This document shows positions 51,390 to 61,031 of a stretch of DNA of 64,000 nucleotides, piece by piece. Each line of letters starts with the position of its first letter. The stretch's first letter is position 1. The translations under genes were made by a program, and so were the position numbers. Below the pieces are notes generated by a model that was given only the letters and a program-made list of their open reading frames with translations, made no database searches and had not been told where the DNA came from. The DNA is from Siphonodentalium dalli (Eukaryota > Mollusca > Scaphopoda > Gadilida > Siphonodentaliidae): assembly GCA_032622095.1 (NCBI GenBank), contig CP136063.1:24616987-24680986 (forward strand), in the 5' to 3' direction.

Positions 51390-54300
51390 CAGTATACAAC
51401 ACAGTAAGTTATCATCATTCTCCTTTCAGTATAAAGCACAGTAAGTCATAATCATTATCTCAGTATACAGCACAGTAAGTCACCATCATTCTCCTCTCAG
51501 TATACAGCACAGTAAGTCACCATCATTCTCCTCTCAGTATTCAGCACAGTAAGTCATCATCATTATCCTCTCAGTATAAAGCACAGTAAGTCATCATCAT
51601 TCTCCTCTCAGTATACAGCACAGTAAGTCATCATCATTCTCCTCTCAGTATACAACACAGTAAGTCATCATCATTCTCCTCTCAGTATTCAGCACAGTAA
51701 GTCATCATCATTCTCCTCTCAGTATTCAGCACAGTAAGTCATCATCATTATCCTCTCAGTATAAAGCACAGTAAGTCATCATCATTCTCCTCTCAGTATA
51801 CAGCACAGTAAGTCATCATCATTATCCTCTCAGTATAAAGCACAGTAAGTCACCATCATTCTCCTTTCAGTATAAAGCACAGTAAGTCATCATCGTTATT
51901 TCAGTATTCAGCACAGTAAGTCACCACCATTCTCCTCTCAGTATACAGCACAGTAAGTCATCATCATTTTCCTCTCAGTATACAACACAGTAAGTTATCA
52001 TCATTCTCCTCTCAGTATAAAGCACAGTAAGTCATCATCATTCTCCTCTCAGTATACAGCCATGTAAGTCACCATCATTCTCCTCTCAGTATACAGCACA
52101 GTAAGTCATCATCATTCTCCTCTCAGTATACAACACAGTAAGTCATCATCATTCTCCTCTCAGTATACAGCACAGTAAGTCATCATCATTATCCTCTCAG
52201 TATACAGCCATGTAAGTCATCATCATTCTCCTCTCAGTATACAGCACAGTAAGTCATCATCATTCTACTCTCAGTATACAACACAGTAAGTCATCATCAT
52301 TCTCCTCTCAGTATACAGCCATGTAAGTCATCATCATTCTCCTCTCAGTATACAGCACAGTAAGTCATCATCATTCTCCTCTCAGTATACAGCACAGTAA
52401 GTCATCATCATTCTCCTCTCAGTATACAGCGCAGTAAGTCATCATCATTCTCCTCTCAGTATACAGCATAGTAAGTCATCATCATTCTCCTCTCAGTATA
52501 CAGCACAGTAAGTCATCATCATTCTCCTCTCAGTATACAGCACAGTAAGTCATCATCATTCTCCTCTCAGTATACAACACAGTAAGTCATCATCATTCTA
52601 CTCTCAGTATACAACACAGTAAGTCATCATCATTCTCCTCTCAGTATACAGCCATGTAAGCCGCCATCATTCTCCTCTCAGTATACAGCACAGTAAGTCA
52701 TCATCATTCTCCTCTCAGTATACAGCACAGTAAGTCATCATCATTCTACTCTCAGTATACAACACAGTAAGTTATCATCATTCTCCTTTCAGTATAAAGC
52801 ACAGTAAGTCATAATCATTATCTCAGTATACAGCACAGTAAGTCACCATCATTCTCCTCTCAGTATACAGCACAGTAAGTCATCATCATTCTCCTCTCAG
52901 TATACAGCCATGTAAGTCACCATCATTCTCCTCTCAGTATACAGCACAGTAAGTCATCATCATTCTCCTCTCAGTATACAGCCATGTAAGTCACCATCAT
53001 TCTCCTCTCAGTATACAGCACAGTAAGTCATCATCATTCTCCTCTCAGTATACAGCCATGTAAGTCACCATCATTCTCCTCTCAGTATACAGCCATGTAA
53101 GCCGCCATCATTCTCCTCTCAGTATACAGCACAGTAAGTCATCATCATTCTACTCTCAGTATACAGCACAGTAAGTCATCATCATTCTCCTCTCAGTATA
53201 CAACACAGTAAGTCATCATCATTCTCCTCTCAGTATACAGCACAGTAAGTCATCATCATTCTCCTCTCAGTATACAGCACAGTAAGTCATCATCATTCTC
53301 CTCTCAGTATACAGCACAGTAAGTCATCATCATTCTCCTCTCAGTATACAGCACAGTAAGTCATCATCATTCTACTCTCAGTATACAGCACAGTAAGTCA
53401 TCATCATTCTCCTCTCAGTATACAGCACAGTAAGTCATCATCATTCTCCTCTCAGTATACAACACAGTAAGTCATCATCATTCTCCTCTCAGTATACAAC
53501 ACAGTAAGTCATCATCATTCTCCTCTCAGTATACAACACAGTAAGTCATCATCATTCTCCTCTCAGTATACAGCACAGTAAGTCATCATCATTCTCCTCT
53601 CAGTATACAGCACAGTAAGTCATCATCATTCTCCTCTCAGTATACAGCACAGTAAGTCATCATCATTCTCCTCTCAGTATACAGCACAGTAAGTCATCAT
53701 CATTCTACTCTCAGTATACAGCACAGTAAGTCATCATCATTCTCCTCTCAGTATACAGCACAGTAAGTCATCATCATTCTACTCTCAGTATACAGCACAG
53801 TAAGTCATCATCATTCTCCTCTCAGTATACAGCACAGTAAGTCATCATCATTCTCCTCTCAGTATACAACACAGTAAGTCATCATCATTCTACTCTCAGT
53901 ATACAGCACAGTAAGTCATCATCATTCTACTCTCAGTATACAGCACAGTAAGTCATCATCATTCTCCTCTCAGTATACAACACAGTAAGTCATCATCATT
54001 CTACTCTCAGTATACAACACAGTAAGTCACCATCATTCTCCTCTCAGTATACAGCCATGTAAGCCGCCATCATTCTCCTCTCAGTATACAGCACAGTAAG
54101 TCATCATCATTCTACTTTCAGTATACAACACAGTAAGTTATCATCATTCTCCTTTCAGTATAAAGCACAGTAAGTCATAATCATTATCTCAGTATACAGC
54201 ACAGTAAGTCATCATCATTCTCCTCTCAGTATACAGCCATGTAAGTCACCATCATTCTCCTCGCAGTATACAGCACAGTAAGTCATCATCATTCTACTCT

Positions 54301-55691
54301 CAGTATACAACACAGTAAGTTATCATCATTCTCCTTTCAGTATAAAGCACAGTAAGTCATAATCATTATCTCAGTATACAGCACAGTAAGTCACCATCAT
54401 TCTCCTCTCAGTATTCAGCACAGTAAGTCATCATCATTATCCTCTCAGTATAAAGCACAGTAAGTCATCATCATTCTCCTCTCAGTATACAGCACAGTAA
54501 GTCATCATCATTCTCCTCTCAGTATACAACACAGTAAGTCATCATCATTCTCCTCTCAGTATTCAGCACAGTAAGTCACCATCATTCTCCTCTCAGTATA
54601 CAGCATAGTAAGTCATCATCATTCTCCTCTCAGTATACAGCCATGTAAGTCATCATCATTCTCCTCTCAGTATACAGCACACTCAGTATACAGCACATTA
54701 AGTCATCATCATTCTCCTCTCAGTATACAGCACAGTAAGTCATCATCATTCTCCTCTCAGTATACAGCACAGTAAGTCACCACCATTCTCCTCTCAGTAT
54801 ACAGCATAGTAAGTCATCATCATTCTCCTCTCAGTATACAGCACAGTAAGTCATCATCATTCTACTCTCAGTATACAACACAGTAAGTTATCATCATTCT
54901 CCTTTCAGTATAAAGCACAGTAAGTCATAATCATTATCTCAGTATACAGCACAGTAAGTCATCATCATTCTCCTCTCAGTATACAGCCATGTAAGTCACC
55001 ATCATTCTCCTCGCAGTATACAGCACAGTAAGTCATCATCATTCTACTCTCAGTATACAACACAGTAAGTTATCATCATTCTCCTTTCAGTATAAAGCAC
55101 AGTAAGTCATAATCATTATCTCAGTATACAGCACAGTAAGTCACCATCATTCTCCTCTCAGTATACAGCACAGTAAGTCACCATCATTCTCCTCTCAGTA
55201 TTCAGCACAGTAAGTCATCATCATTATCCTCTCAGTATAAAGCACAGTAAGTCATCATCATTCTCCTCTCAGTATACAGCACAGTAAGTCATCATCATTC
55301 TCCTCTCAGTATACAACACAGTAAGTCATCATCATTCTCCTCTCAGTATTCAGCACAGTAAGTCATCATCATTCTCCTCTCAGTATTCAGCACAGTAAGT
55401 CATCATCATTATCCTCTCAGTATAAAGCACAGTAAGTCATCATCATTCTCCTCTCAGTATACAGCACAGTAAGTCATCATCATTATCCTCTCAGTATAAA
55501 GCACAGTAAGTCACCATCATTCTCCTTTCAGTATAAAGCACAGTAAGTCATCATCGTTATTTCAGTATTCAGCACAGTAAGTCACCACCATTCTCCTCTC
55601 AGTATACAGCACAGTAAGTCATCATCATTTTCCTCTCAGTATACAACACAGTAAGTTATCATCATTCTCCTCTCAGTATAAAGCACAGTAA
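51390..55691 (+). repeat. 3.66-kb block duplication at the right edge of the array
   Basis: Rare variants such as catcgttatttcag occur at 51893 and 55554, 3661 bases apart (about 99 units). The order of units around both is the same, down to the tcatcatcattttcctctc variant that follows. The second copy is cut at 55691 by the start of the ACGT-rich element, which therefore marks the array border. Confidence 0.75.
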
Positions 55692-57113
55692 CCCAGTAGG
55701 CACACGACGTCGAACTGACGTTGGATATTGGTTGGATTTAGGTCGCGACGTCGGCGACCTGAATCCAATGTCCATGCGACGTCAGAATCAAAACGTTGTA
55801 TTTAAGTCAGTCGTTGACGTCGTAGCAACGTCGTGTAGCAGATTTTATTCCAACATATTCTAGAATGAAAGTTTTCGACCTGAATCCAACGTCCATGCGA
55901 CGTCAGAATCAAAACGTTGTATTTACGTCAGTCATTGACGTCGTAGCAACGTCGTGTAGCAGATGTTATTCCAACATATTCTAGAATGAAAGTTTTATAC
56001 CTGAATCCAACGTCCATGCGACGTCAGAATCAAAACGTTGCATCTACGTCAGTCGTTGACATCGTAGCAACGTCGTGTAGCAGATTTTATTCCAACATAT
56101 TCTAGAATGAAAGTTTTCGACCTGAATCCAACGTCCATGCGACGTCAGAATCAAAACGTTTTATCAACGTCAGTCGTTGACGTCGTAGCAACGTCGTATA
56201 GCATATTTTATTCCAACATATTCTAGAATGAAAGTTTTCGACCTGAATCCAACGTCCATGCGACGTCAGAATCAAAACGTTGTATTTACGTCAGTCGTTG
56301 ACGTCATAGCAACGTCGTATAGCAGATTTTATTCCAACATATTCTAGAATGAAAGTTTTCGACCTGAATCCAACGTCCATGCGACGTCAGAATCAAAACG
56401 TTGTATTTACGTCAGTCGTTGACGTCGTAGCAACGTCGTGTAGCATATTTTATTCCAACATATTCTATAATGAAAGTTTTCGACCTGAATCCAACGTCCA
56501 TGCGACGTCAGAATCAAAACGTTGTATCAACGTCAGTCGTTGACGTCGTAGCAACGTCGTGTAGCATATTTTATTCCAACATATTCTAGAATGAAAGTTT
56601 TCGACCTGAATCCAACGTCCATGCGACGTCAGAATCAAAACGTTGTATTTACGTCAGTCGTTGACGTCATAGCAACGTCGTATAGCAGATTTTATTCCAA
56701 CATATTCTAGAATGAAAGTTTTCGACCTGAATCCAACGTCCATGCGACGTCAGAATCAAAACGTTGTATTTACGTCAGTCGTTGACGTCGTAGCAACGTC
56801 GTGTAGCATATTTTATTCCAACATATTTTATAATGAAAGTTTTCGACCTGAATCCAACGTCCATGCGAAGTCAGAATCAAAACGTTGTATTTACGTCAGT
56901 CGTTGACGTCATAGCAACGTCGTATAGCAGATTTTATTCCAACATATTCTAGAATGAAAGTTTTCGACCTGAAAATCCAACGGCCATGCGACGTCAGAAT
57001 TAAAACGTTGTATTTACGTCAGACGTTGGCGTCATAGCAACGTCGTGTAGCAGATTGTATTCCAACATATTCTAGAATGAAAGTTTTCGAGCTGAATCCA
57101 ACGTCCATGCGAA
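55692..57113. repeat. 121-bp ACGT/GACGTC-rich tandem array with transposon-like terminus
   Basis: Starts cccagtaggcacacgacgtc directly after the truncated last 37-bp unit. After about 170 unique bases, the phrase atgaaagtttt recurs every 121 bases from 55865 to about 57078 (11 occurrences). Each unit holds several ACGT cores and palindromes (gacgtc, gttgacgtcg, caacgtcg). A three-unit, 363-bp higher-order pattern makes identical 64-codon frames at 56349 and 56712; these are consequences of the repeat, not genes. The family resembles MITEs with internal tandem repeats. Its right part resumes at 60327-60480, after an insertion. Confidence 0.85.
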
Positions 57114-57496
57114 GAGGCCCCAACCCCACCCCCCTGGAATACGGAATACCACTTAGCACAGAGGGTGGAATACGGAATACCAGTTAACAGCCATATGGAA
57201 TTTTCCGGATAAATGTTCTATTGCCGTACGAACGCCGGTCATCCCGCAGTGTCCACATCTAAAATGATCTAAAATGAAGATGATCGACGATCTGTATATA
57301 TGTCAAACTGTTAATTTATTGTGACAAAAATCGCATTTAAATTATTATTATGATCATTTTTTGGAAGGTGTCGAAGGTCGGCGTACGAATACCGGTATTT
57401 TTGGAATACCGAATACCTCCTAACAGAGGGGCCGGAATACGGCGTACCTCATAACAGGGCATGGAATACGGCGTACGAAAAGGGGGTGGGGGCCCC
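57114..57496 (+). mobile_element. GGCCCC-ended MITE, copy 1 (longer)
   Basis: Starts gaggccccaaccccaccccc, ends ggggtgggggcccc. Internal ggaatacggaatacca repeats on the left and ggaatacggcgtac repeats on the right are imperfectly inverted, giving a long subterminal inverted structure. It contains about 130 bp that copy 2 lacks (roughly 57195-57355). Confidence 0.75.
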
Positions 57497-57548
57497 ATGA
57501 ACATCACCAACTTCAACTGGGGAACTTCAATCTTATCCTAAGTCTCAA

Positions 57549-57623
57549 CAGAATGATGTCCCCGGAGGGTGAATTTGATGAGGCTAGCCCGATGTACATT
57601 CATCACCTGGGGATCTCATTCTG
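57549..57623. mobile_element. Mini fold-back (cagaatga ends), copy 1
   Basis: Ends cagaatgatgtccccgg and the complement of cagaatgagatccccagg enclose 40 bases. The same family is at 59934-60024 near the other inner edge of the composite, in inverted order relative to its right flank (tgtcatttgcagaatga). Confidence 0.65.
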
Positions 57624-57759
57624 CAAATGACAGACACCATTGGCTTGCACTGCGTTCATGTGTAATACATCCCTATATATATATTCTCCCCCGTCATTCC
57701 ATCGGAGGACTATATAGTCATGACCACCGTCCGTATATGTGTACGTCGGTGTGTGCGTC

Positions 57760-58110
57760 CATCCGGAACTTTGTCCAAGCATTTATTCTGTCATTTTCTG
57801 GTAAATTTGTTTTTAACTTGGCACAAATATCAATCAGCATGTGAACCTGCGCATCTGAGATTTTGAGTTCGGTCGGACTTATTTTGGCGGAGTTATTGCC
57901 TTTTTTTCGACATAGAATCTTACGTCCTGGGACGCATCTTTTGTCCGAGGTAGTATTCCGTCATTTTCCAGTAAATTAAAAAAAAAATTCGCACAGATGT
58001 CAACCAGCATGGAAACTTGCGACCCTTTGAGTTCAGTCGGAGTCATTCTGGTGGATTTATTGCCATTTTACGACATAAAATATTCAATGTTTTTTATTTT
58101 AGTGCTGTTG
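57760..58110. repeat. Two diverged copies of a unit of about 171 bp
   Basis: The first copy begins near ctttgtccaagcatttattc (57769), the second near cttttgtccgaggtagtatt (57940). Both continue gtcattttc.(g)gtaaatt, gcaca.atatc/atgtcaa, cagcatg.(g)aa, gagttc.gtcgga, tattgcc and cgacata. They are distantly reminiscent of the 150-bp repeat at 3843. Confidence 0.65.
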
Positions 58111-58196
58111 GCCCTTTCTCGACACATTATAGATCATGTCATGAATCTCTACTATTAGCAACACGCACGTAGAGATCATATTCCACCAGTACAAAA

Positions 58197-58578
58197 CCTT
58201 GGAACTTTTTGAAGTTTTGACAGGGAACCTTATAAAGTCGAAAAGATAACGCGGGGAATATATTTCTTAGTTATTACCTGTTCCTTCATAATGTACTTCA
58301 CTGTATAGGTGAAGGTCCAAACTCGAAATTTCACGATTTAAGTGAATTTGTGAGCGAATTTGCTTTGCGTCGTGTACAATTATGGAATTTCTCCTCGGTA
58401 ATTAATTCAATGTTTATTGCGATATCAGCTCACAAAAGTCACATAAAAACATTCAATTTCTAGTTGGGATTTTCACATGCAGTGAAGTATATTATTAAGG
58501 AACAGATAATAACTAAGAAATATATTCCCCTGAGTTATTTGTTCGACTTTATGTCAAAACGTCAAAAAGTTCCCAGGT
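58197..58578. mobile_element. Fold-back MITE with arms of about 105 bp
   Basis: The left arm (ttggaactttttgaagtttt, ...ggggaatatatttcttagtt, ...ctgttccttcataatgtact, ending tcactg) is the reverse complement of 58478-58578 (cagtgaagtatattattaag, ...taactaagaaatatattccc, ...gtcaaaaagttccc). The loop of about 180 bp is unique. Confidence 0.8.
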
Positions 58579-58888
58579 TTTCAGCGACTTTTTATTTATT
58601 TTGTTTCATCAGATGGTGAAATCGCTCCCGGCTTGATGCGCATATATTTTTTTCGAACTATGTTCTAGGTTTAACGATATATTGACCATGCACATTAGAA
58701 CAATGCAACACACAACTTACATTAATTATACTGGAAGCAGTTTAATTAAACCCCCGAGTGCGTCGCGGCTAAAGGAACAATACGAGAAACTCGGAGGATA
58801 CCAATCTTATTTTTACCATCGATTTACATATAAATAAATAATTCGGAGTTTCTCTGCATGATAATTTTCCACCTTTGCTTGTTTTCAG

Positions 58889-59034
58889 GAAATTTGGATC
58901 AATTTGATGAAGTTTTTATTAATGGAGAACAAACCATTGCACCAGTGCGTCGGCCCGGTGTTAGACTGTCCGATCAATATCAGTCGAGGAGAATGTTTGT
59001 GGCATTTCAGTACGATATATACACGGGAGATTAA
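58889..59034 (+). CDS. Exon-like open segment, possibly the start of a C2 domain (tentative)
   Basis: After a good acceptor (cttgttttcag) a frame with two leading bases is open for 47 codons: NLDQFDEVFINGEQTIAPVR, then RPGVRLSDQYQSRRMFVAFQ, then YDIYTGD and TAA. The composition looks coding, and '.FVAFQYD..TGD' is like the first strand of some C2 domains; that assignment is weak. A possible donor (TTTCA|gtacga) at 59010 would end it at phase 2, before the stop. It is inside the composite insertion, so it might be captured host sequence. Its entry phase (one base needed upstream) does not match exon G. ATG-started frames across it are in other frames. Confidence 0.3.
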
Positions 59035-59677
59035 CCGTACTTGTTGCGGCTTCAACGGTCAGCTTTTACTCAGTAATTTTAATATTTTGTTAAATGAGAT
59101 GAAATTCTGCGAACCTGTGAGTTTGGTCTGATCCAAGGGTGGGGTGGAGTGCAGTAAATACACGAGACACTGCAATACGGACTTTATATGCTACCAGAAA
59201 GATTCATTAAAGTAATAGAATCTGTATTTTCTTCAACTCAATGTTGTGGCGACAGGGGAGGGGAGTCGAGTGGGGGTCTCAACCCCTCTTCCCAACTTGG
59301 CCAAAATATTCAACATTTGGAAATTTCATGTCTGACACAACATTTTTTTCAGACCAAAAGCTGGTTGTAGTTTGTACTATATATATCATAGATTTGTTAT
59401 TCCAACCGTATTTAGTGTGCAATTTGTTGTTTTCAGAGACAAATATTGTCCTGGGGGCGAGTAAAATATTGTGCTGGGGGTGTGTCAAATGTTTCTTCAA
59501 GGGGAGGTTGGTAGATCATGACATGAATCTCTACTCTAGCTACGCACCTAGATCATATTCCACCACTACAAAATATGGGTGGGAACTTTTTGATGTTTTG
59601 TTTAGTTATATATAGTTATATACCCTACCGGTACATATTGTCCATGCTATTAAATTACTTCTAGATCATTTTGAGGT

Positions 59678-59825
59678 TTAACCCTTTCAGTGCCAAGTCC
59701 AATTTTTGCTTGATCATTCGAATTTATTGATTATAATAATGTGATACATTGATGGAAAGAGCTCTAAAAATGATCAAGGATATATGTTTTTATACAAAAA
59801 TCGGAATTGGCACTGAAAGGGTTAA
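59678..59825. mobile_element. piggyBac-type MITE, 148 bp
   Basis: TTAA at both borders and inverted ends CCCTTTCAGTGCCAAGTCC / its near-complement. It is the same end type as the 9075 element but without the ccaatgcattctc stem-loops. Nested in the composite. Confidence 0.85.
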
Positions 59826-59933
59826 ATGGGCCAAGTTAAAATTGGTAAGATCAGAAATCAAAACACATGCATGATCTGAAATTGCTCTGCCACCTCTCTG
59901 CACCAAGCCTGAGATTTGTGTGCCTGTCATTTG

Positions 59934-60024
59934 CAGAATGAAGTCCCCGGAGGGTGAATTTAGTGATGCTATCACGCATAGCGGGCTAGCATCACTAAAT
60001 TCACCTTCTTGGCACCTCATTCTG
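59934..60024. mobile_element. Mini fold-back (cagaatga ends), copy 2
   Basis: Ends cagaatgaagtccccggagg and the complement of cagaatgaggtgccaagaag, with a long stem (gtgaatttagtgatgcta / tagcatcactaaattcac) and a 15-base loop. Flanked on the left by tgtcattt, as the complement of copy 1 is on its right. Confidence 0.75.
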
Positions 60025-60078
60025 CTTAGGCCTCATCTTCTCTGGAAAGTTTCTTTATTATAACTTCTTCACATAGAT

Positions 60079-60326
60079 GAGGCCCCCACCTCCCACACCC
60101 CTCTGGAATACGGAATACCACTTTACACAGAGGGTGGAATACGGAATACCAGTTAACAGCCGTATGGAATACATAAAAATATATGAAAACTTCATTTTTT
60201 GGAAGGTCGGCGTACGAATACCGGTATTTTTGGAATACCGAATACCTCCTAATAGAGGGGCCAGAATACGGCGTACCTCATAACAGGGCATGGAATACGG
60301 CGTACGAAAAGGGGGGTGGGGGCCTC
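60079..60326 (+). mobile_element. GGCCCC-ended MITE, copy 2
   Basis: Same orientation and layout as copy 1 (gaggcccccacctcccacac, ggaatacggaataccact, ...accggtatttttggaatacc, ...aggggggtgggggcctc), shortened internally. Frames on both strands across it are products of its inverted ggaatac/gtattcc repeats. Confidence 0.75.
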
Positions 60327-60332
60327 TGCGAA

Positions 60333-60480
60333 GTGAGAATCAAAACGTTGTATTTACGTCGTAGCAACGTCGTGTAGCAGATTTTATTCCAACATATTCT
60401 AGAATTAAAATTTTCGACCTGAATCCAACGTCCATGCGAGAGGTCAGAATCAAAACGTTGTATTTACGACCTGAAGGCAT
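60333..60480. repeat. Right remnant of the 121-bp ACGT array
   Basis: Continues the unit interrupted at 57113 (tgagaatcaaaacgttgtat ... gtagcaacgtcgtgtagcag ... tccaacgtccatgcga) and ends near gacctgaaggcatttaacgt. No clear inverse of the cccagtaggcac terminus is seen, so this edge may be broken. Confidence 0.75.
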
Positions 60481-60656
60481 TTAACGTCGGCTCCCGATCC
60501 GGCGGTGCGCTGGTCAACACAGTGCCATCCCTGGCGACGACACTGAGAGAGGAACGGATGAACGAATTTTACTGAGTACGTTTTTGTTTTAATACTTCCG
60601 GTTACCGATCGCACATCGTGGCTTCAATATCGTTTGCTTGACTTTAACTTAATCCG

Positions 60657-60716
60657 ATGCAATCGCTTAATAAATTGATCTCGCAAACTTCACCGACGAC
60701 GCTAAAAAACAAGAAG
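60657..60716 (+). CDS. Possible first coding exon of an unrecognised gene
   Basis: An ATG at 60657 opens 20 codons (MQSLNKLISQTSPTTLKNKK) that run straight into a strong donor (AAG|gtaagt). The 180 bases upstream are more GC-rich than the region (for example ggctcccgatccggcggtgc) and have no in-frame coding signature, as a promoter and 5' UTR might. The exon ends at phase 0. No following exon with entry phase 0 was found before the window end. Family unknown. A chance ATG before a chance donor is a fair alternative. Confidence 0.3.
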
Positions 60717-61031
60717 GTAAGTAGGTCTACACAATTTTTATTCATTGATTGAATTTTTTTCTCTTGGCTAGAATTTGTCGGAAAAATTTAGGCCTAGCAA
60801 ATCAATGATTTTGGGGAAAATTACCTCTGAACAATGAAAGATATAATATATTTATTGGTAATCTAAACCGTAACCTGATGTTTCTATCAGTATCATTATC
60901 AACTCTATCATAATAATGAATCTATGATTTCATGATTATATACATTTTAAATTGATGTCAGTGACTCAGAATTGAAATTCAGATTTTGGGAAAATTCAAT
61001 TGTGAATGTGGTCGATATTCGGGGAATGTGG

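Larger units (their letters stand above)
22842..55691 (+). repeat. 33-kb tandem array of a 37-bp splice-site-bearing unit (about 890 copies)
   Basis: The consensus unit is cagtatacagcacagtaagt followed by catcatcattctcctct, 37 bp. On the gene strand each copy reads pyrimidine run, ctctcag (3' splice-site consensus), an 11-base core tatacagcaca, then gtaagt (5' splice-site consensus); the distance from gtaagt to the next cag is 26 bases. The first copies (22842-23120) are the most diverged and grade into exon G, showing where the array started. Common variants include tatacagccat, tattcagca, tatacaaca, tataaagca, tatacagcgca, gtaagttatc, gtaagccgcc, gtaagtaacc, ctcgcag and ctactctcag. They are arranged in blocks and in higher-order repeats. 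A compound form (cagcacactcagtatacagc or a close variant) marks positions such as 29209, 32784, 35533, 47868, 50535 and 54676. Because 37 leaves one base over three, and every unit holds TAA on one strand and TGA on the other, long ORFs are excluded. Confidence 0.97.
58131..59600. repeat. Direct repeat of about 88 bp, copies 1.38 kb apart
   Basis: The block at 58131-58218 (agatcatgtcatgaatctct ... catattccaccagtacaaaa ... ggaactttttgaagttttg) is repeated at 59513-59600 with few changes. Both lie within the composite insertion. Confidence 0.75.
57114..60326. mobile_element. 3.2-kb composite insertion bounded by two direct MITE copies
   Basis: The insertion splits a 121-bp unit. The hexamer TGCGAA flanks it on both sides (57108-57113 and 60327-60332). 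The outer ends are the perfect inverted octamer GAGGCCCC / GGGGCCTC. Each end is a copy of the same MITE in direct orientation, with about 2.6 kb of cargo between (fold-backs, an exon-like segment, a TTAA MITE). This could have moved as one unit, or two MITEs could have inserted and recombined. Confidence 0.65.

Noticed and set aside
22842-55691. CRISPR array or VNTR-encoded repeat protein
   Set aside because: There are no unique spacers between repeats; units are head to tail with no gaps. Unit length leaves a remainder of one base against three and stops occur in every frame, so neither a CRISPR nor a repeat protein fits.
56349-56906. Two near-identical 64-codon frames in the ACGT-rich array
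   Set aside because: They repeat every 363 bases because three 121-bp units fall in phase; no start context, no splice sites, no homology.
60058-60377. Frames on both strands with 'YGIP/EYRIP' repeats
   Set aside because: They are translations of the ggaatacgg repeats within MITE copy 2.
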